From contig DDFJ01000004.1 in NCBI GenBank assembly GCA_002337125.1, positions 62,001 to 126,000 of the forward strand: a stretch of DNA of 64,000 nt, given 5' to 3'. This DNA comes from Chitinophagaceae bacterium UBA1931 (GTDB lineage Bacteria; Bacteroidota; Bacteroidia; Chitinophagales; Chitinophagaceae). Shown piece after piece: positions 34,789-44,236 of the stretch. The translations under genes and the position numbers were made by a program. Within the stretch, counting starts at the first letter, position 1. Every line of letters begins with the position of its first letter. The notes beneath the pieces are model-generated. The model did no database searches and was not told where the DNA came from. It saw only the letters and a program-made list of their open reading frames with translations.

Positions 34789-36699
34789 ATGCCTGTTAAA
34801 AAAATTTATCTATTCTTCCAACCAATGTTTTTAAATAAAATTAAATCCCGGCATATTGTTCTGTTCTGTTTAACAATAGGCTTTGTTCTGTCGTTGTCCA
34901 TTATTCTCGCCTGGATTCTGGATATACAATCAATAATCATTTTTGGACCGGAGTATATTGTTACAAAATTCAACACAGGAATTGGTTACCTTCTTTCTGC
35001 CATCGCTTTTTACCTGCTGGAGATTAAAAAAAGAAAAACAGCAGCTTTAATTATCTCAATCTTTGTTTTGCTTCTCAGCGGTATAACGATTTCCCAGCAC
35101 ATTTTTCACTGGAATGCAGGCATTGATGAGTTGCTGGTAAAAGACTATTTAACAGCACCGGGTAATCACCCCGGCCGCATGACGTTTGGAGCTGCACTTC
35201 ATTTACTCTTATTGTCCGTTATTCTAATCAGTTTCCGGTACAAAAAAGAACATATCATCAACGACATTTTGGTCATCCCTCTTTGGGCATCATCCTTTCT
35301 TGTGCTTATTGGCTATGTTTTTCAATCATCACAAAAGCAACCATTCCCCGGGTATTCACTTGTTTCCCCCATTGCTGTTATAACCATGTTTATGATATCG
35401 AGTGCTGTTTTTTTTAACAGCTCCCAATATGGTGTAATAGCTCCTTTTACCAAGCAAACAACTGCTGCAAGAGTAAACAGGCGCATTCTAATTATCAGCA
35501 TTGTTGTTACTTTTTTGTTTGCGTGGTTACGTTTGCAGGGAGAACTGCATGGTCTTTTCCTGCATAATTTTGGAACAGTACTAATGGCATTGTTTTTTAT
35601 CCTGATATTGGTTTTTACAACAAGATATTCTACCATTACTTTAAATAAAGCCGAAGAAGAAATCAAAAAACAAAAAGAGCTTTCAGAGAGTATTCTCGAA
35701 AGCTTACCGGGAGTATTCTTCCTGTTTAATGAAAACAAAAAATTGCTGCGAATAAACAGGCAGATGGAAGAACTTACAGGTTGCACAAATACAGAAGTTC
35801 AAAAAGATATAAAAGATTTCTTTCCGGCGGATCAGCAACAAAAAATGCTCACATATTTTAATGAAGTGAGCGAAAAAGGTATGTCCACCATTGAAGCAGA
35901 TATTCTTGATAAATCAGGAAATCCGGTTCCGTATTTCTTTAAATCGGTACCAATCGAATATGAAGGTAAAGATTGCATTGTCAGTACTGCTGTTGACATA
36001 TCAGAACGTAAAGCTGCAGAGCATGAAGTGGAACTTGTAAATATGCAGTTACGTCAGCTGACAAAGCATATCGATAACCTGAGAGAGAATGAACGTATTC
36101 ATATTGCACGGGAAATTCATGATGAACTCGGTCAGCAGCTCACTGTATTAAAAATGAACATAGCATGGCTTCAGTCTAACGATATAGTGAGCGAAGAAGA
36201 ACGCAACCAGAGAATCAGCAAGATGTTATCCCTGTCTGAAAACACGATTAATACAATCCGCAAAATTGCTTATAACCTGCGGCCACAGATAATTGAAGAC
36301 CTTGGTATAGCTGAAGCTTTAAAACTTTATTCAAAGGAGTTTCAAACCCAAACTGGCATTACTGTTAACTTCTTTACTGAAATTGATACACTGGAAGTTT
36401 CGTTCAGTACATCAACAGCTCTTTACAGAATTTACCAGGAGAGTTTAACAAATGTGGCCCGCTACGCTGAAGCAAGTGTTGTAAATGCTTCGCTTGACCT
36501 GGATGAAAATGACCTGGTACTTTCGGTGAGCGATAATGGCAAAGGTTTCAATATTGCTGATTTGAAGAAAAGAAAATCGTTAGGTGTTATTGGCATGCGT
36601 GAACGTGCAGGTATGATTGGCGGACATTTTTCCATTCATAGCGAACCGGGAGAAGGTACACATGTTCAGGTTGCGGTTGATTTGCAAAATGACTTATAA
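34789..36699 (+). CDS. Membrane sensor histidine kinase, NarL-type, with PAS domain
   Basis: The 636-residue protein has about eight membrane helices in the first 280 residues (a MASE-like sensor region). A short coiled linker and a PAS domain (about 298-410, ESLPGVFFLFNENKKLLRINR) follow. The HisKA_3 dimerisation helix carries phospho-acceptor H444 (IAREIHDELGQQL). The HATPase domain shows the N-box YQESLTNVARYAEA and G-boxes VSDNGKGFN and LGVIGMRERAGMIGG. This kinase family phosphorylates NarL/FixJ-type response regulators. No response regulator gene is next to it, so the partner is unlinked. A second kinase-like protein at 37222-38424 on the other strand lacks the acceptor His. Confidence 0.87.
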   Translation: MPVKKIYLFFQPMFLNKIKSRHIVLFCLTIGFVLSLSIILAWILDIQSIIIFGPEYIVTKFNTGIGYLLSAIAFYLLEIKKRKTAALIISIFVLLLSGITISQHIFHWNAGIDELLVKDYLTAPGNHPGRMTFGAALHLLLLSVILISFRYKKEHIINDILVIPLWASSFLVLIGYVFQSSQKQPFPGYSLVSPIAVITMFMISSAVFFNSSQYGVIAPFTKQTTAARVNRRILIISIVVTFLFAWLRLQGELHGLFLHNFGTVLMALFFILILVFTTRYSTITLNKAEEEIKKQKELSESILESLPGVFFLFNENKKLLRINRQMEELTGCTNTEVQKDIKDFFPADQQQKMLTYFNEVSEKGMSTIEADILDKSGNPVPYFFKSVPIEYEGKDCIVSTAVDISERKAAEHEVELVNMQLRQLTKHIDNLRENERIHIAREIHDELGQQLTVLKMNIAWLQSNDIVSEEERNQRISKMLSLSENTINTIRKIAYNLRPQIIEDLGIAEALKLYSKEFQTQTGITVNFFTEIDTLEVSFSTSTALYRIYQESLTNVARYAEASVVNASLDLDENDLVLSVSDNGKGFNIADLKKRKSLGVIGMRERAGMIGGHFSIHSEPGEGTHVQVAVDLQNDL

Positions 36700-36902
36700 A
36701 ATTCATGACGCAACAGACATTCAGTTGAATGCAGAGAGTATTCGCTTTATCCTATTTGATATAAAGAGCAAAATAAAAACACAGGTTTACAGCAACATCG
36801 CATATAAAAATAAAATATGTCATTTTACTGAAAACTATTTTCAGATTAATATCGTCTAGCTAGCTGATATATAAACCCATTAATTCATCTTTCGTAAAAA
36901 TC

Positions 36903-37160
36903 ATGTCGAAAAGACAAGAAACAGAATACGATCTTTTACTGAAAAGTAAAATTGAAGACTTACTAAGAAAGACACCTTCAGAAAGTCTGATAGGAGTTGT
37001 TATTCACCGTGTATTAAATGGAGAATCTGAATTTGACTTAACAACTCTTTTAAAAAATCTTGTAAGCCAGGCAGAGGTTGACGAAGGAGCTGTGATCAAT
37101 GTGATTGGAGAAGATTTGCTAAGAGAAATAAAAGCGTATGTGCAAAGGCAACCAGGTTAA
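36903..37160 (+). CDS. Small helical protein of unknown function
   Basis: The 85-residue protein is predicted to be mostly helical, charged at the N-terminus (SKRQETEYDLLLKSKIEDLLRK), with no signal peptide or membrane helix. I do not recognise a family. An upstream TCATCTTTCG is a loose match to the -7 box. It lies between an intact and a degenerate sensor kinase, which hints at a role in signalling, but that is only context. The size and start are plausible; expression is not shown by the sequence. Confidence 0.5.
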   Translation: MSKRQETEYDLLLKSKIEDLLRKTPSESLIGVVIHRVLNGESEFDLTTLLKNLVSQAEVDEGAVINVIGEDLLREIKAYVQRQPG

Positions 37161-37221
37161 GAATAACATCATTGCAATTTGCAGCAGCATTTAAACCAAT
37201 TTACAGGAAGCAAAATAACCT

Positions 37222-38424
37222 TTATACAATCTTTTCTTGACAATAACACCCGATATCAAGCAACATAATTACTTGTCCGTTTTGCTCTTTAATAACAGCT
37301 TCGTAATAATTGAGTCGTTTTGAAAGATCCTGCCTTTTTTTCTGTGTAAATCTTTCAGCAAAATTTTGCACCTCAGAATCATGATTGAAAGAAATTCTGA
37401 TTTTGCTGCCACAATGAAGTGATATATTAAGATATGTTGCCGAACCTTCTACAGCAATTATTTCAATGCATTGCCGGATGATACGGAACAGTGAAAGCCG
37501 GTCAATTTCCGGCAGATCATAGGAAGTTTTCTCAAGTTTAATATCAATGGGCAAATTGAATTTCTTACTCAGAAGATCTGCATAAACAGAAATACCATTT
37601 TCAAAACCAAGATCAATCAACATTGCAGGGCTCAGTTCAACAGATATATTATTCAGCCCGTTAATTGCATTCTTCACACCTTCATCTGCCTTTTCCAAAA
37701 GTTCCTGTTTATCAGGAATCATTTGTAAAAACATCCTGCTCGTTACAAGTGTTTGTGCAATATCATCACGTAAAGAAAGTAAAAGCAAATATTCGTCACG
37801 TTCATGTTTTAAATCTATTTCACGCAACTCTGTCTGATGTTGTTTGTGTTGCTCGGTAATCATTTTTTCATGCAGCCGTACAAAATGATAATAAAGTGAA
37901 ATAAGAATGGACAATGTAGCGATTACAGAAAAAATCAGATTGATGGTATAAATTCTTTCAGTAAACGTTTCTGTAAACACAGGATACTTTTCTGATTTTA
38001 ATTCAGTAAAAAAAGAAGAAGCGAGGAATGATAACGAGATAATACTAACCTTTATGGCAATTTTAAGTCGGCCTGGATTATACAGGTAAACGTATAAGTA
38101 GGCCGTAATGCAGGGAAAATAATACAGCATCACACCCATTGATCGCCCGTAACGGTAAGAGCCCCAGAAAATCGCAAAATTCTGAACAATAATCACAATC
38201 ACCATCGACAAAAAATGCCATTGACGATGAAAGAATAAAATTCCTGTGAGCATTAATACTACTCCTGAAATCAAAATCACTGTTGTTAAATAATCCGAAA
38301 CAGAAGGGAGTAAGCTTATTGGTACATAAAACAACAAAAAAATGGAAGTAAGAACACTATATAAAGTATATGGCAGCTCTTTTTCACTGATAAAATGCGT
38401 AACAGGCAGGGTATTCGTTTTCAT
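37222..38424 (-). CDS. Membrane histidine-kinase-like protein lacking the phospho-acceptor
   Basis: The 400-residue protein has six or so membrane helices (about 20-180) followed by a cytoplasmic helical pair that aligns with HisKA_3. Where kinases have LHDDxxQ, this protein reads LRDDIAQTL, so the acceptor His is replaced by R219. The C-terminal ATPase-like region keeps general layout (ALMIDLGFENGISVY-type segment near 275 and LSLFRIIRQCIEI in place of the N-box) but no recognisable glycine-rich G-box. It is therefore a likely pseudokinase or scaffold. The open frame extends to 38511, but the ATG at 38424 begins the recognisable protein. An intact NarL-type kinase is encoded just to the left on the other strand. 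Confidence 0.65.
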   Translation of the reverse strand: MKTNTLPVTHFISEKELPYTLYSVLTSIFLLFYVPISLLPSVSDYLTTVILISGVVLMLTGILFFHRQWHFLSMVIVIIVQNFAIFWGSYRYGRSMGVMLYYFPCITAYLYVYLYNPGRLKIAIKVSIISLSFLASSFFTELKSEKYPVFTETFTERIYTINLIFSVIATLSILISLYYHFVRLHEKMITEQHKQHQTELREIDLKHERDEYLLLLSLRDDIAQTLVTSRMFLQMIPDKQELLEKADEGVKNAINGLNNISVELSPAMLIDLGFENGISVYADLLSKKFNLPIDIKLEKTSYDLPEIDRLSLFRIIRQCIEIIAVEGSATYLNISLHCGSKIRISFNHDSEVQNFAERFTQKKRQDLSKRLNYYEAVIKEQNGQVIMLLDIGCYCQEKIV

Positions 38425-38664
38425 ATCGGCAGCTCGTTTCTCAATCGTAAATTGTATAGTAAATATACGGATAGAACATGTGCAAAACACGAAACAGCTT
38501 TTAAAATGCAAATAATTTCAACTTACCAGAAGTAAATTTTACAGAAATATTTATTCAACAGTAGTTCATTGTTTAAACTTTAATCAATTAAATGTATTTC
38601 ATTCATGTGTTCATTCTCCGTTTAATGTGCTGCTGCAATTGGTCTGTAATTTTTATATTGCAGC

Positions 38665-39252
38665 ATGAGTATGAACACAGAACTTACAGAATCGCTATTA
38701 AAAGAAGCTCTTTTTGTTTTCGCACTTGAATCAGAAGCGTCGACTGAATTTGCAGACTACCATCACTTGTTTACCGGAATAGGGAAAGTAAATGCAGCTT
38801 ATATGCTTACCCGCCAGATTGCAAAAGAAAAACCAAAGCTGATTGTAAACCTTGGCTCAGCAGGGAGCAGTCACTTCAAAAAAGGAGATGTTGTTTGCTG
38901 TACAAAATTCATCCAGCGTGATATGGATGTGCGGGGACTTGGTTTTCAATTATATGAAACGCCCTTATCAAATATTGATCCTGTACTGGAATATGGTTTA
39001 CAGTTTAAAGATTTACCTGAAGCTGTTTGCGGCACCGGTGATAATTTTGAAATGAACCATTCAGCAACTGTTTATAATGTGGTTGAAATGGAAGCCTATC
39101 CCCTTGCCCTGATTGCAATGAAAGAAAATATTCCTTTCCTCTGCCTGAAATATATTTCTGATGGTGCAGATGACAGTGCTGCTGAAGACTGGACTGTGCA
39201 GGTACACATGGCTGCAGCAAAGTTTAAAGAGTTACTATTTGGAAAACAATAA
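38665..39252 (+). CDS. Nucleosidase/purine nucleoside phosphorylase-family protein
   Basis: The 195-residue protein resembles MTA/SAH nucleosidase (PNP_UDP_1). Features are an N-terminal strand and Glu in ALESEAS, a Gly-rich GIGKVNAAYML, NLGSAGS (about 66-72), GTGDNF (about 123) and the ribose-binding VVEMEAYPLA (Met-Glu). The family cleaves the N-glycosidic bond of 5'-methylthioadenosine or S-adenosylhomocysteine. At 195 residues it is shorter than E. coli Pfs (232), and the catalytic Asp that follows ISDGADD is placed as usual (about 165). It is cytosolic. A second possible start codon lies two codons in (ATG 38671). Confidence 0.75.
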   Translation: MSMNTELTESLLKEALFVFALESEASTEFADYHHLFTGIGKVNAAYMLTRQIAKEKPKLIVNLGSAGSSHFKKGDVVCCTKFIQRDMDVRGLGFQLYETPLSNIDPVLEYGLQFKDLPEAVCGTGDNFEMNHSATVYNVVEMEAYPLALIAMKENIPFLCLKYISDGADDSAAEDWTVQVHMAAAKFKELLFGKQ

Positions 39253-39496
39253 AAGAATGATGAGTATAAAACGGCTTTAAAAGTACAACTGAATACTTAC
39301 AGCAGCTGAAACTAATTTGGTTGAATAAGCCGTTTAAAATGCAACAACAAAATATTAAGATACTCATGCAACATTTTTTTATACCAACTACAATTAGCCC
39401 TGCTGCTGATGAACATCCTTATTTATAATCGTGTTTTAATTTACACTTGTATAGTGTGTTGTACCCGGGCAAATGAAAATTTCCAAAATCTGCAAA

Positions 39497-40318
39497 ATGA
39501 AAAAGTTTTTTATCCTTTTCCTGCTGTTGATTTTATTTCCGGCAACCAGGCAATTGTTTGCACAAACGGATTACATTGTAACAATTACCGGCGACTCCAT
39601 CAGTAATATAACCATTACAGGCTATCCTGTTAAACCGGATCTCTTTCCGAATGTGTACAATGAAAAGATCAACAAAAAGTATGAAGACCTTCATATAACT
39701 TATCAAACTTTAGCTGGCAAAAAAGAAACTGAAAATTTCAGTGACATAAAAGCATTCAGTGTAAAATCAGTGCGCATAATACCATGGCATGCACGCCCGC
39801 TTTCATACAACGAAAAAGGAAAAATTGAGTTTACAAAAATCATCGAAGTGCCCGGGAAAACAAAAGAACAATTGTACAACAGTGCCCGCAGCTTTCTGAT
39901 ATCAACTTATAAACTTACCGGCGATGGTATCAGCAGGGCGCTTGTTGAAGATAAGGAAAATGGCTTGTTATCAATTGCAAGGGTTCAGGATGAAACAAGT
40001 ACCTTTCAGCCATATAATTCTCCTGTGTTTACTACCTGGATCACATACAGTATCTCTATCAGGGTAAAAGATGGGAAATGTAAAATCACAGTCACCGATT
40101 TTACACATCACTATGAAAAGGGATTTATTTTTAACGACAAGATGATTCAGAAACTGGAGTCGAACATGGAAGATTATGTAAACAGGTGGCGCACAGATGG
40201 CGGAGCAATAAAAGGACATCTTTACAAAGGATACATGCAGATGTTTTATTGTGCAGAAGATAAACTGATCGATGGATTTGAAAAATCACTACTTCAGAAA
40301 AACGATGACAACTGGTAA
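39497..40318 (+). CDS. Secreted DUF4468 (TBP-like fold) protein
   Basis: The 273-residue protein has a signal peptide (MKKFFILFLLLILFPATRQLFAQ). The segment EFTKIIEVPGKTKEQLYNSA (about 115-135 of the mature form) and the following beta-strands match DUF4468, a family with a TBP-like fold found in Bacteroidota. Function is unknown. The frame is open for eight more codons to 39473, but the ATG at 39497 starts directly at the signal peptide. The gene is isolated from its neighbours by 244 bases upstream and converges with the lipoprotein cytochrome gene. Confidence 0.72.
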   Translation: MKKFFILFLLLILFPATRQLFAQTDYIVTITGDSISNITITGYPVKPDLFPNVYNEKINKKYEDLHITYQTLAGKKETENFSDIKAFSVKSVRIIPWHARPLSYNEKGKIEFTKIIEVPGKTKEQLYNSARSFLISTYKLTGDGISRALVEDKENGLLSIARVQDETSTFQPYNSPVFTTWITYSISIRVKDGKCKITVTDFTHHYEKGFIFNDKMIQKLESNMEDYVNRWRTDGGAIKGHLYKGYMQMFYCAEDKLIDGFEKSLLQKNDDNW

Positions 40319-40341
40319 GAATTTCTTCCTTCTAATAATTT

Positions 40342-40830
40342 TTATTTCTGCTTAAACTCCTGGTTGCTGAATGGTGGCGCAACCGGAATCTTTACAACAT
40401 TAAAACCAAAATCAACGGCAACATGACATTCATTGCAGGTATTGGTCAATAAAACATAACTGCTTTTAAACTTTACTGCACTCTTCTGTTCAATGGCAGC
40501 ATTCACACTGTCAAATGCAGGAAGAATCATATCCACCTTTTTACTTTCCGTCCGCTCCTGTTGGTATTTTTTTATATTATCAATCGCTTCCATCATTTCA
40601 TGTATTTCAAAATCGGCCAGTCGCCAGTTTTCATTTACGCCGGCAAACCAGAGTTTGTTATGATGCACCTGTATGCTGCTCATAAATTCACCAAAGCCCG
40701 GTTTGTATGAATGATTGATCACACTCTGTAAACTATCGATCCTGTTTTGAAGTGTAGATGAACTGACAAATTTTTGTTTGCACCCAAATAGTACAAACAA
40801 AACGATGATAAGAAGAGAAGTTGATTTCAT
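40342..40830 (-). CDS. Lipoprotein with a single c-type haem motif
   Basis: The 162-residue lipoprotein (lipidation at Cys17, LFGC) contains a helical body and a C-terminal c-type haem site CNECH (Cys132, Cys135, His136). The placement of CxxCH near the C-terminus and the four-helix-like content resemble cytochrome c' and related class II cytochromes rather than class I. It would be a substrate of the ccm system encoded at 28.8-31.7 kb. The redox partner is unknown. It is convergent with the DUF4468 gene. Confidence 0.72.
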   Translation of the reverse strand: MKSTSLLIIVLFVLFGCKQKFVSSSTLQNRIDSLQSVINHSYKPGFGEFMSSIQVHHNKLWFAGVNENWRLADFEIHEMMEAIDNIKKYQQERTESKKVDMILPAFDSVNAAIEQKSAVKFKSSYVLLTNTCNECHVAVDFGFNVVKIPVAPPFSNQEFKQK

Positions 40831-40931
40831 GTTGGAAGGTTGATGTTTAAGCAGAGAATTGAACCGATGTAAATTTAATTCAGTCGCTGAAACTTTCGAA
40901 GCACGAAATGTTAATTAATACGATCTGCAGA

Positions 40932-41216
40932 TCATTCCATTGAACTCATCCTGAACCAAAGCAATGCAAACGCAGCAAGTGAAATAAAAAAAGAATAGAG
41001 GTAAAGCGACCGCAAGCTGAACTTTTCTTTAAACCAGTAAATCAGCGATAAAACAGGACAGGCAACTAACAAAATCATTACAGGAAGCCAGAGCAATTCA
41101 AATACCGCCCCGGTAAACTTATAGGAATACACATCAAACAATGTTCCTGCAATAACATAAAGCAGAACAAGAATGCTGGCATAAAAAGTGAGTCGGCTAA
41201 GGGTTGATTGTTTCAT
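40932..41216 (-). CDS. Small membrane protein, three helices
   Basis: The 94-residue protein is mainly hydrophobic with three membrane segments (about 10-28, 36-59 and 70-90). No family is recognised. It lies on the same strand as the downstream cytochrome lipoprotein gene (gap about 100 bases). Confidence 0.55.
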   Translation of the reverse strand: MKQSTLSRLTFYASILVLLYVIAGTLFDVYSYKFTGAVFELLWLPVMILLVACPVLSLIYWFKEKFSLRSLYLYSFFISLAAFALLWFRMSSME

Positions 41217-41277
41217 GCTTGATGCAAGGTTTTACTGATTAAATATAAAATTTATCAGTCATCCTGCCCATCATTTT

Positions 41278-41943
41278 TTAATAAATATGCCTTAGTTCCT
41301 TTTTTGGAAGTCTGGAAAGCGAAATCAGTAATTCGCCAAAATCTCTTACAGCTTCTTTATCCATTTTTTCAGGAGTCCATCTTCGTACAAAATGATAACG
41401 GTTATATTTTACAACTTCAAAAAGCCATTCTGCTCCATCCATCCCAAAATTATTTCTTTCTTCAGTCGGCATAGTCCAATAATTCATCTTATCTAGTCTG
41501 TCATTTATCAATTTGTATTCGTTAGAAGTAAGACTTATAGATCTATCAAAAATGAGATTACCTGGCTCATATCCACCAGCACCAATACATACTTTTGTAA
41601 ACAGCTTGATTATTTCATTCTGTTTTTCAATTCTGATTGCAACCGGGTGATGAAATGTTCTTAACCATGTAAACCTGACAACTTCTTTTTCTCCCTTATA
41701 ATTATGCAGTAACGGCTCTTTCAGTGCAAAGAGCATTTTTGAATACCACTGATTGCGAAAACTATCTACAGCATCAGGAACAGAATCATGCCAGATACCC
41801 TTTATTTTAAAATAAAAAACAGAACTGTCAGCTGGCAATGCAATTGAATCAAACTTATTATTTGTTGCTGAAGTTTTATTTACACCGACTGAACAGGAAA
41901 TAAAAAAAGCAGGAATAAGAATTAAATAAAAAAGTGATTTCAT
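41278..41943 (-). CDS. Lipoprotein of unknown function
   Basis: The 221-residue protein has a lipoprotein signal (ending FFISC, Cys17). The mature region is rich in Trp, Tyr and basic residues (RNQWYSKMLFAL, FEVVKYNRYHFVRRW) and looks like an alpha/beta domain. I recognise no family. It is part of a run of envelope proteins on the minus strand (40342-43472). Confidence 0.5.
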   Translation of the reverse strand: MKSLFYLILIPAFFISCSVGVNKTSATNNKFDSIALPADSSVFYFKIKGIWHDSVPDAVDSFRNQWYSKMLFALKEPLLHNYKGEKEVVRFTWLRTFHHPVAIRIEKQNEIIKLFTKVCIGAGGYEPGNLIFDRSISLTSNEYKLINDRLDKMNYWTMPTEERNNFGMDGAEWLFEVVKYNRYHFVRRWTPEKMDKEAVRDFGELLISLSRLPKKELRHIY

Positions 41944-42035
41944 ACTGCTATTACCTTTTGTACTCTAAAATTAAGAATTTAACCTACTCTATTTTTTTAC
42001 ATACAAGCGAACTCTCACCATAAAAAAAGATTCTT

Positions 42036-42821
42036 TTATTTTGCTTCAACAACCAGTTCTTTCTTTGTATAATCATCAATATAAATCGTCATAGGCTCAG
42101 GCATCCTGTCACGGTAAAGACCCATCTTGAAATAGTATTTATTAGCAGTTGTTTTATAGCCACGGTTACTAGTATAGCTTGTAAGGCCATGGTAATTGAT
42201 AATTTGCTGATTGTTTAAGTAAGCCTGAACTTCTCCATCTGCCCGTTGTGAAAAACGGATATCAAATCTGAAGTTCAGCCATTTGTTTCTTACTTCATCT
42301 TTTAATTCATACAGAACAGTTCGACCCGTATCTGTGTTTAACGTTACAAACAGTTTACCTGAAACATATCTTACTGCAAGCACAGGACTATCGTCCGAAC
42401 ATTGATCAGCAGGGCACTCCTGTTTCCATTGTGCAATCACCAATCTTGTTGAAACGGTGGGAAAACTATCCGGTAAAAACATACTGAACTGGAAACGGTA
42501 CGTTGCTCCTTCTTTCGACATGAGATGATCTGCTTCTCTCAACTCATCCCGTTCAGACGCTTTGCTGCTGTCGTTACCAGCTTCAATAACATCACCTGTG
42601 CGCAGTGTAATCTTTGCAGCAGATTGACCACTGTGAACAATCTCCTGCTGAAACTCCAGCGAATGCATCTCCATCCTGTCGGTACTCCATATACCGCTCA
42701 ATGATTTCGTTTCAAATCCATCATATACATCAACAGGCTTTTGATTGCTGCACCCGGTAATAAGTAGCAAAACAAAACTCAGCAATATCAATAACGGCAA
42801 ACGACTCTTCACATAGCACAT
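42036..42821 (-). CDS. Heparin-lyase-I-like lipoprotein (polysaccharide lyase family)
   Basis: The 261-residue lipoprotein (Cys24, ITGCS) has a beta-jelly-roll layout that resembles the Polysacc_lyase family (PF14099; heparin lyase I and alginate-lyase-like). Visible matches are the N-terminal DGFETKSLSGIWS, the catalytic-side ERDELREAD and the sheet segment LVIAQWKQECP. The C-terminal YYFKMGLYRD is typical of the family. Two cysteines (CPADQC) may form a disulfide. Such proteins bind or cleave uronic-acid polysaccharides. There is no SusCD pair or other PUL gene around it. The DUF4395 gene is upstream on the same strand with an 18-base gap. Confidence 0.68.
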   Translation of the reverse strand: MCYVKSRLPLLILLSFVLLLITGCSNQKPVDVYDGFETKSLSGIWSTDRMEMHSLEFQQEIVHSGQSAAKITLRTGDVIEAGNDSSKASERDELREADHLMSKEGATYRFQFSMFLPDSFPTVSTRLVIAQWKQECPADQCSDDSPVLAVRYVSGKLFVTLNTDTGRTVLYELKDEVRNKWLNFRFDIRFSQRADGEVQAYLNNQQIINYHGLTSYTSNRGYKTTANKYYFKMGLYRDRMPEPMTIYIDDYTKKELVVEAK

Positions 42822-42839
42822 GCTGTTTTAATTGAAAGA

Positions 42840-43472
42840 TTATCCAAACAAATTATGTGGTTTAACACTGAAAAAATCATTTACTAAAAAGGCCATCAGT
42901 ACAACCAATACAATCACCGCCAGCACAACAAGCAACTGCATTGTATTCACTTTCTGAATTTCATGCCTGTCTTTTATTTCACAGATTTCACCGGGACAAT
43001 GCTGTGCTTTTTCTTTATACAGCATGTTATAAAAAATGCAACCAAGGCAGATACCAAATACTGATTCAAAAAACAAAAAGATTAAACATACCAGGCAAAT
43101 CAGCCCGGTAATAACGCTGTACGAATTAACCAGCACCATCAGCACAAACATGGAGGCAGAAAGCACCACACCAATAATCCATGCAAACTTTTTCTGTGCA
43201 GCACCAACATATTCAGGAGTCTGCCTGCGCACAATCAAGCGGGCAATCACCAGTGTAGGTGCATAACGTGGCGATACAAATACACGTATAAGAAAATCAA
43301 CGAAGAAAACAGTAATCACATATTTGATCAGCAGAAAATCTCCTTTGAACAAAATAAACATAAGTGAAAGGAATGTAAACAGGAACAAGATGCCAGCAGC
43401 AGCTCTTATTTCACGTTCGTTCAGTACAGGAATTGAATAACCATTAACGGTTTCACCAAACTGTTTTGCCAT
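42840..43472 (-). CDS. DUF4395 membrane protein
   Basis: The 210-residue membrane protein has four or five helices and the DUF4395 pattern: N-terminal NGYSIPVLNEREIRAAAG, then a membrane pair, and a conserved segment FVSPRYAPTLVIARLIVRR. Two cysteine pairs occur in the second half (GICLGC and HCPGEIC); they could be redox-active or bind metal. DUF4395 proteins are often found near thioredoxin-like or sulfur genes. No function is established. The heparin-lyase-like gene follows 18 bases downstream. Confidence 0.72.
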   Translation of the reverse strand: MAKQFGETVNGYSIPVLNEREIRAAAGILFLFTFLSLMFILFKGDFLLIKYVITVFFVDFLIRVFVSPRYAPTLVIARLIVRRQTPEYVGAAQKKFAWIIGVVLSASMFVLMVLVNSYSVITGLICLVCLIFLFFESVFGICLGCIFYNMLYKEKAQHCPGEICEIKDRHEIQKVNTMQLLVVLAVIVLVVLMAFLVNDFFSVKPHNLFG

Positions 43473-43681
43473 TTTTTCTTTTAAAAGTAATTACTTTTTT
43501 TTCACATATAAAAATTTGTTTGCACAGCATCAGCAATACTTGAAGCGTTGCTTGAGTCAAAACTCAACGCCTGCTGCCACAGGTAAAGAGCCAGCACCAC
43601 AGCCCACATATTATTTTTTTCCTGTTCCTGATTCTCCTACCTTAATGCACTGATTTTTTTAACCATCACCTTTACACAATT

Positions 43682-44227
43682 ATGAACCGGCGTGACGCAG
43701 TTAAATCGCTCGGGCTTGTATCAGGCCATGTACTCTTTCCTTCCGTGCTTGCCAGTTTTTTAAGCAGCTGGACCAACAAAGACATGAGCAGTTACAATCC
43801 TGTTTTTTTCAGCAAAGAAGAATACAAACTTGTTACAGAACTCATCGACATTATTATTCCTGCAACAAAAACAGCTTCTGCATCGCAGGTAAACACACAG
43901 GTTTTTCTCGACCAGGTGTTCAGCCAGTGTATGACTGCTGATCAACAGCAAATAATTCATGAGGGACTTTTACAAATCAGCAAAGACTTTAACGAAGCAA
44001 AGGATAAAACACAATTTGTAACTGAAGTTGACCATAATGCATTCAGTAAAGACAAAAACTATGCATGGTTTAAAACACTGAAACGTTTTACAATGATTGG
44101 TTTCTTTACTTCAAAAGAAGGAACAACAAAAGCCAGCAACTACGTAAAAGTCCCGGATGGTTACAAAGGCGAAATACCCATGGACAGTAACACACTTAAC
44201 TACGGAAAAACCAATCTCCATTTCTAA
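43682..44227 (+). CDS. Gluconate 2-dehydrogenase subunit 3-family protein
   Basis: The 181-residue protein belongs to the small-subunit (gluconate 2-dehydrogenase subunit 3) family. It starts MNRRDAVKSLGLVSG, a twin-arginine-type leader, and shows the conserved FFSKEEYKLVTELIDIIIPATKT. These subunits go with GMC flavoprotein dehydrogenases and are thought to be needed for their Tat export by piggy-back. The GMC oxidoreductase gene follows 9 bases later. Confidence 0.82.
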   Translation: MNRRDAVKSLGLVSGHVLFPSVLASFLSSWTNKDMSSYNPVFFSKEEYKLVTELIDIIIPATKTASASQVNTQVFLDQVFSQCMTADQQQIIHEGLLQISKDFNEAKDKTQFVTEVDHNAFSKDKNYAWFKTLKRFTMIGFFTSKEGTTKASNYVKVPDGYKGEIPMDSNTLNYGKTNLHF

Positions 44228-44236
44228 TTCAGTATT

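Noticed and set aside
36617..36859. Open frame at the 3' end of the sensor kinase gene
   Set aside because: It overlaps the kinase end in another frame and shows no protein-like composition.
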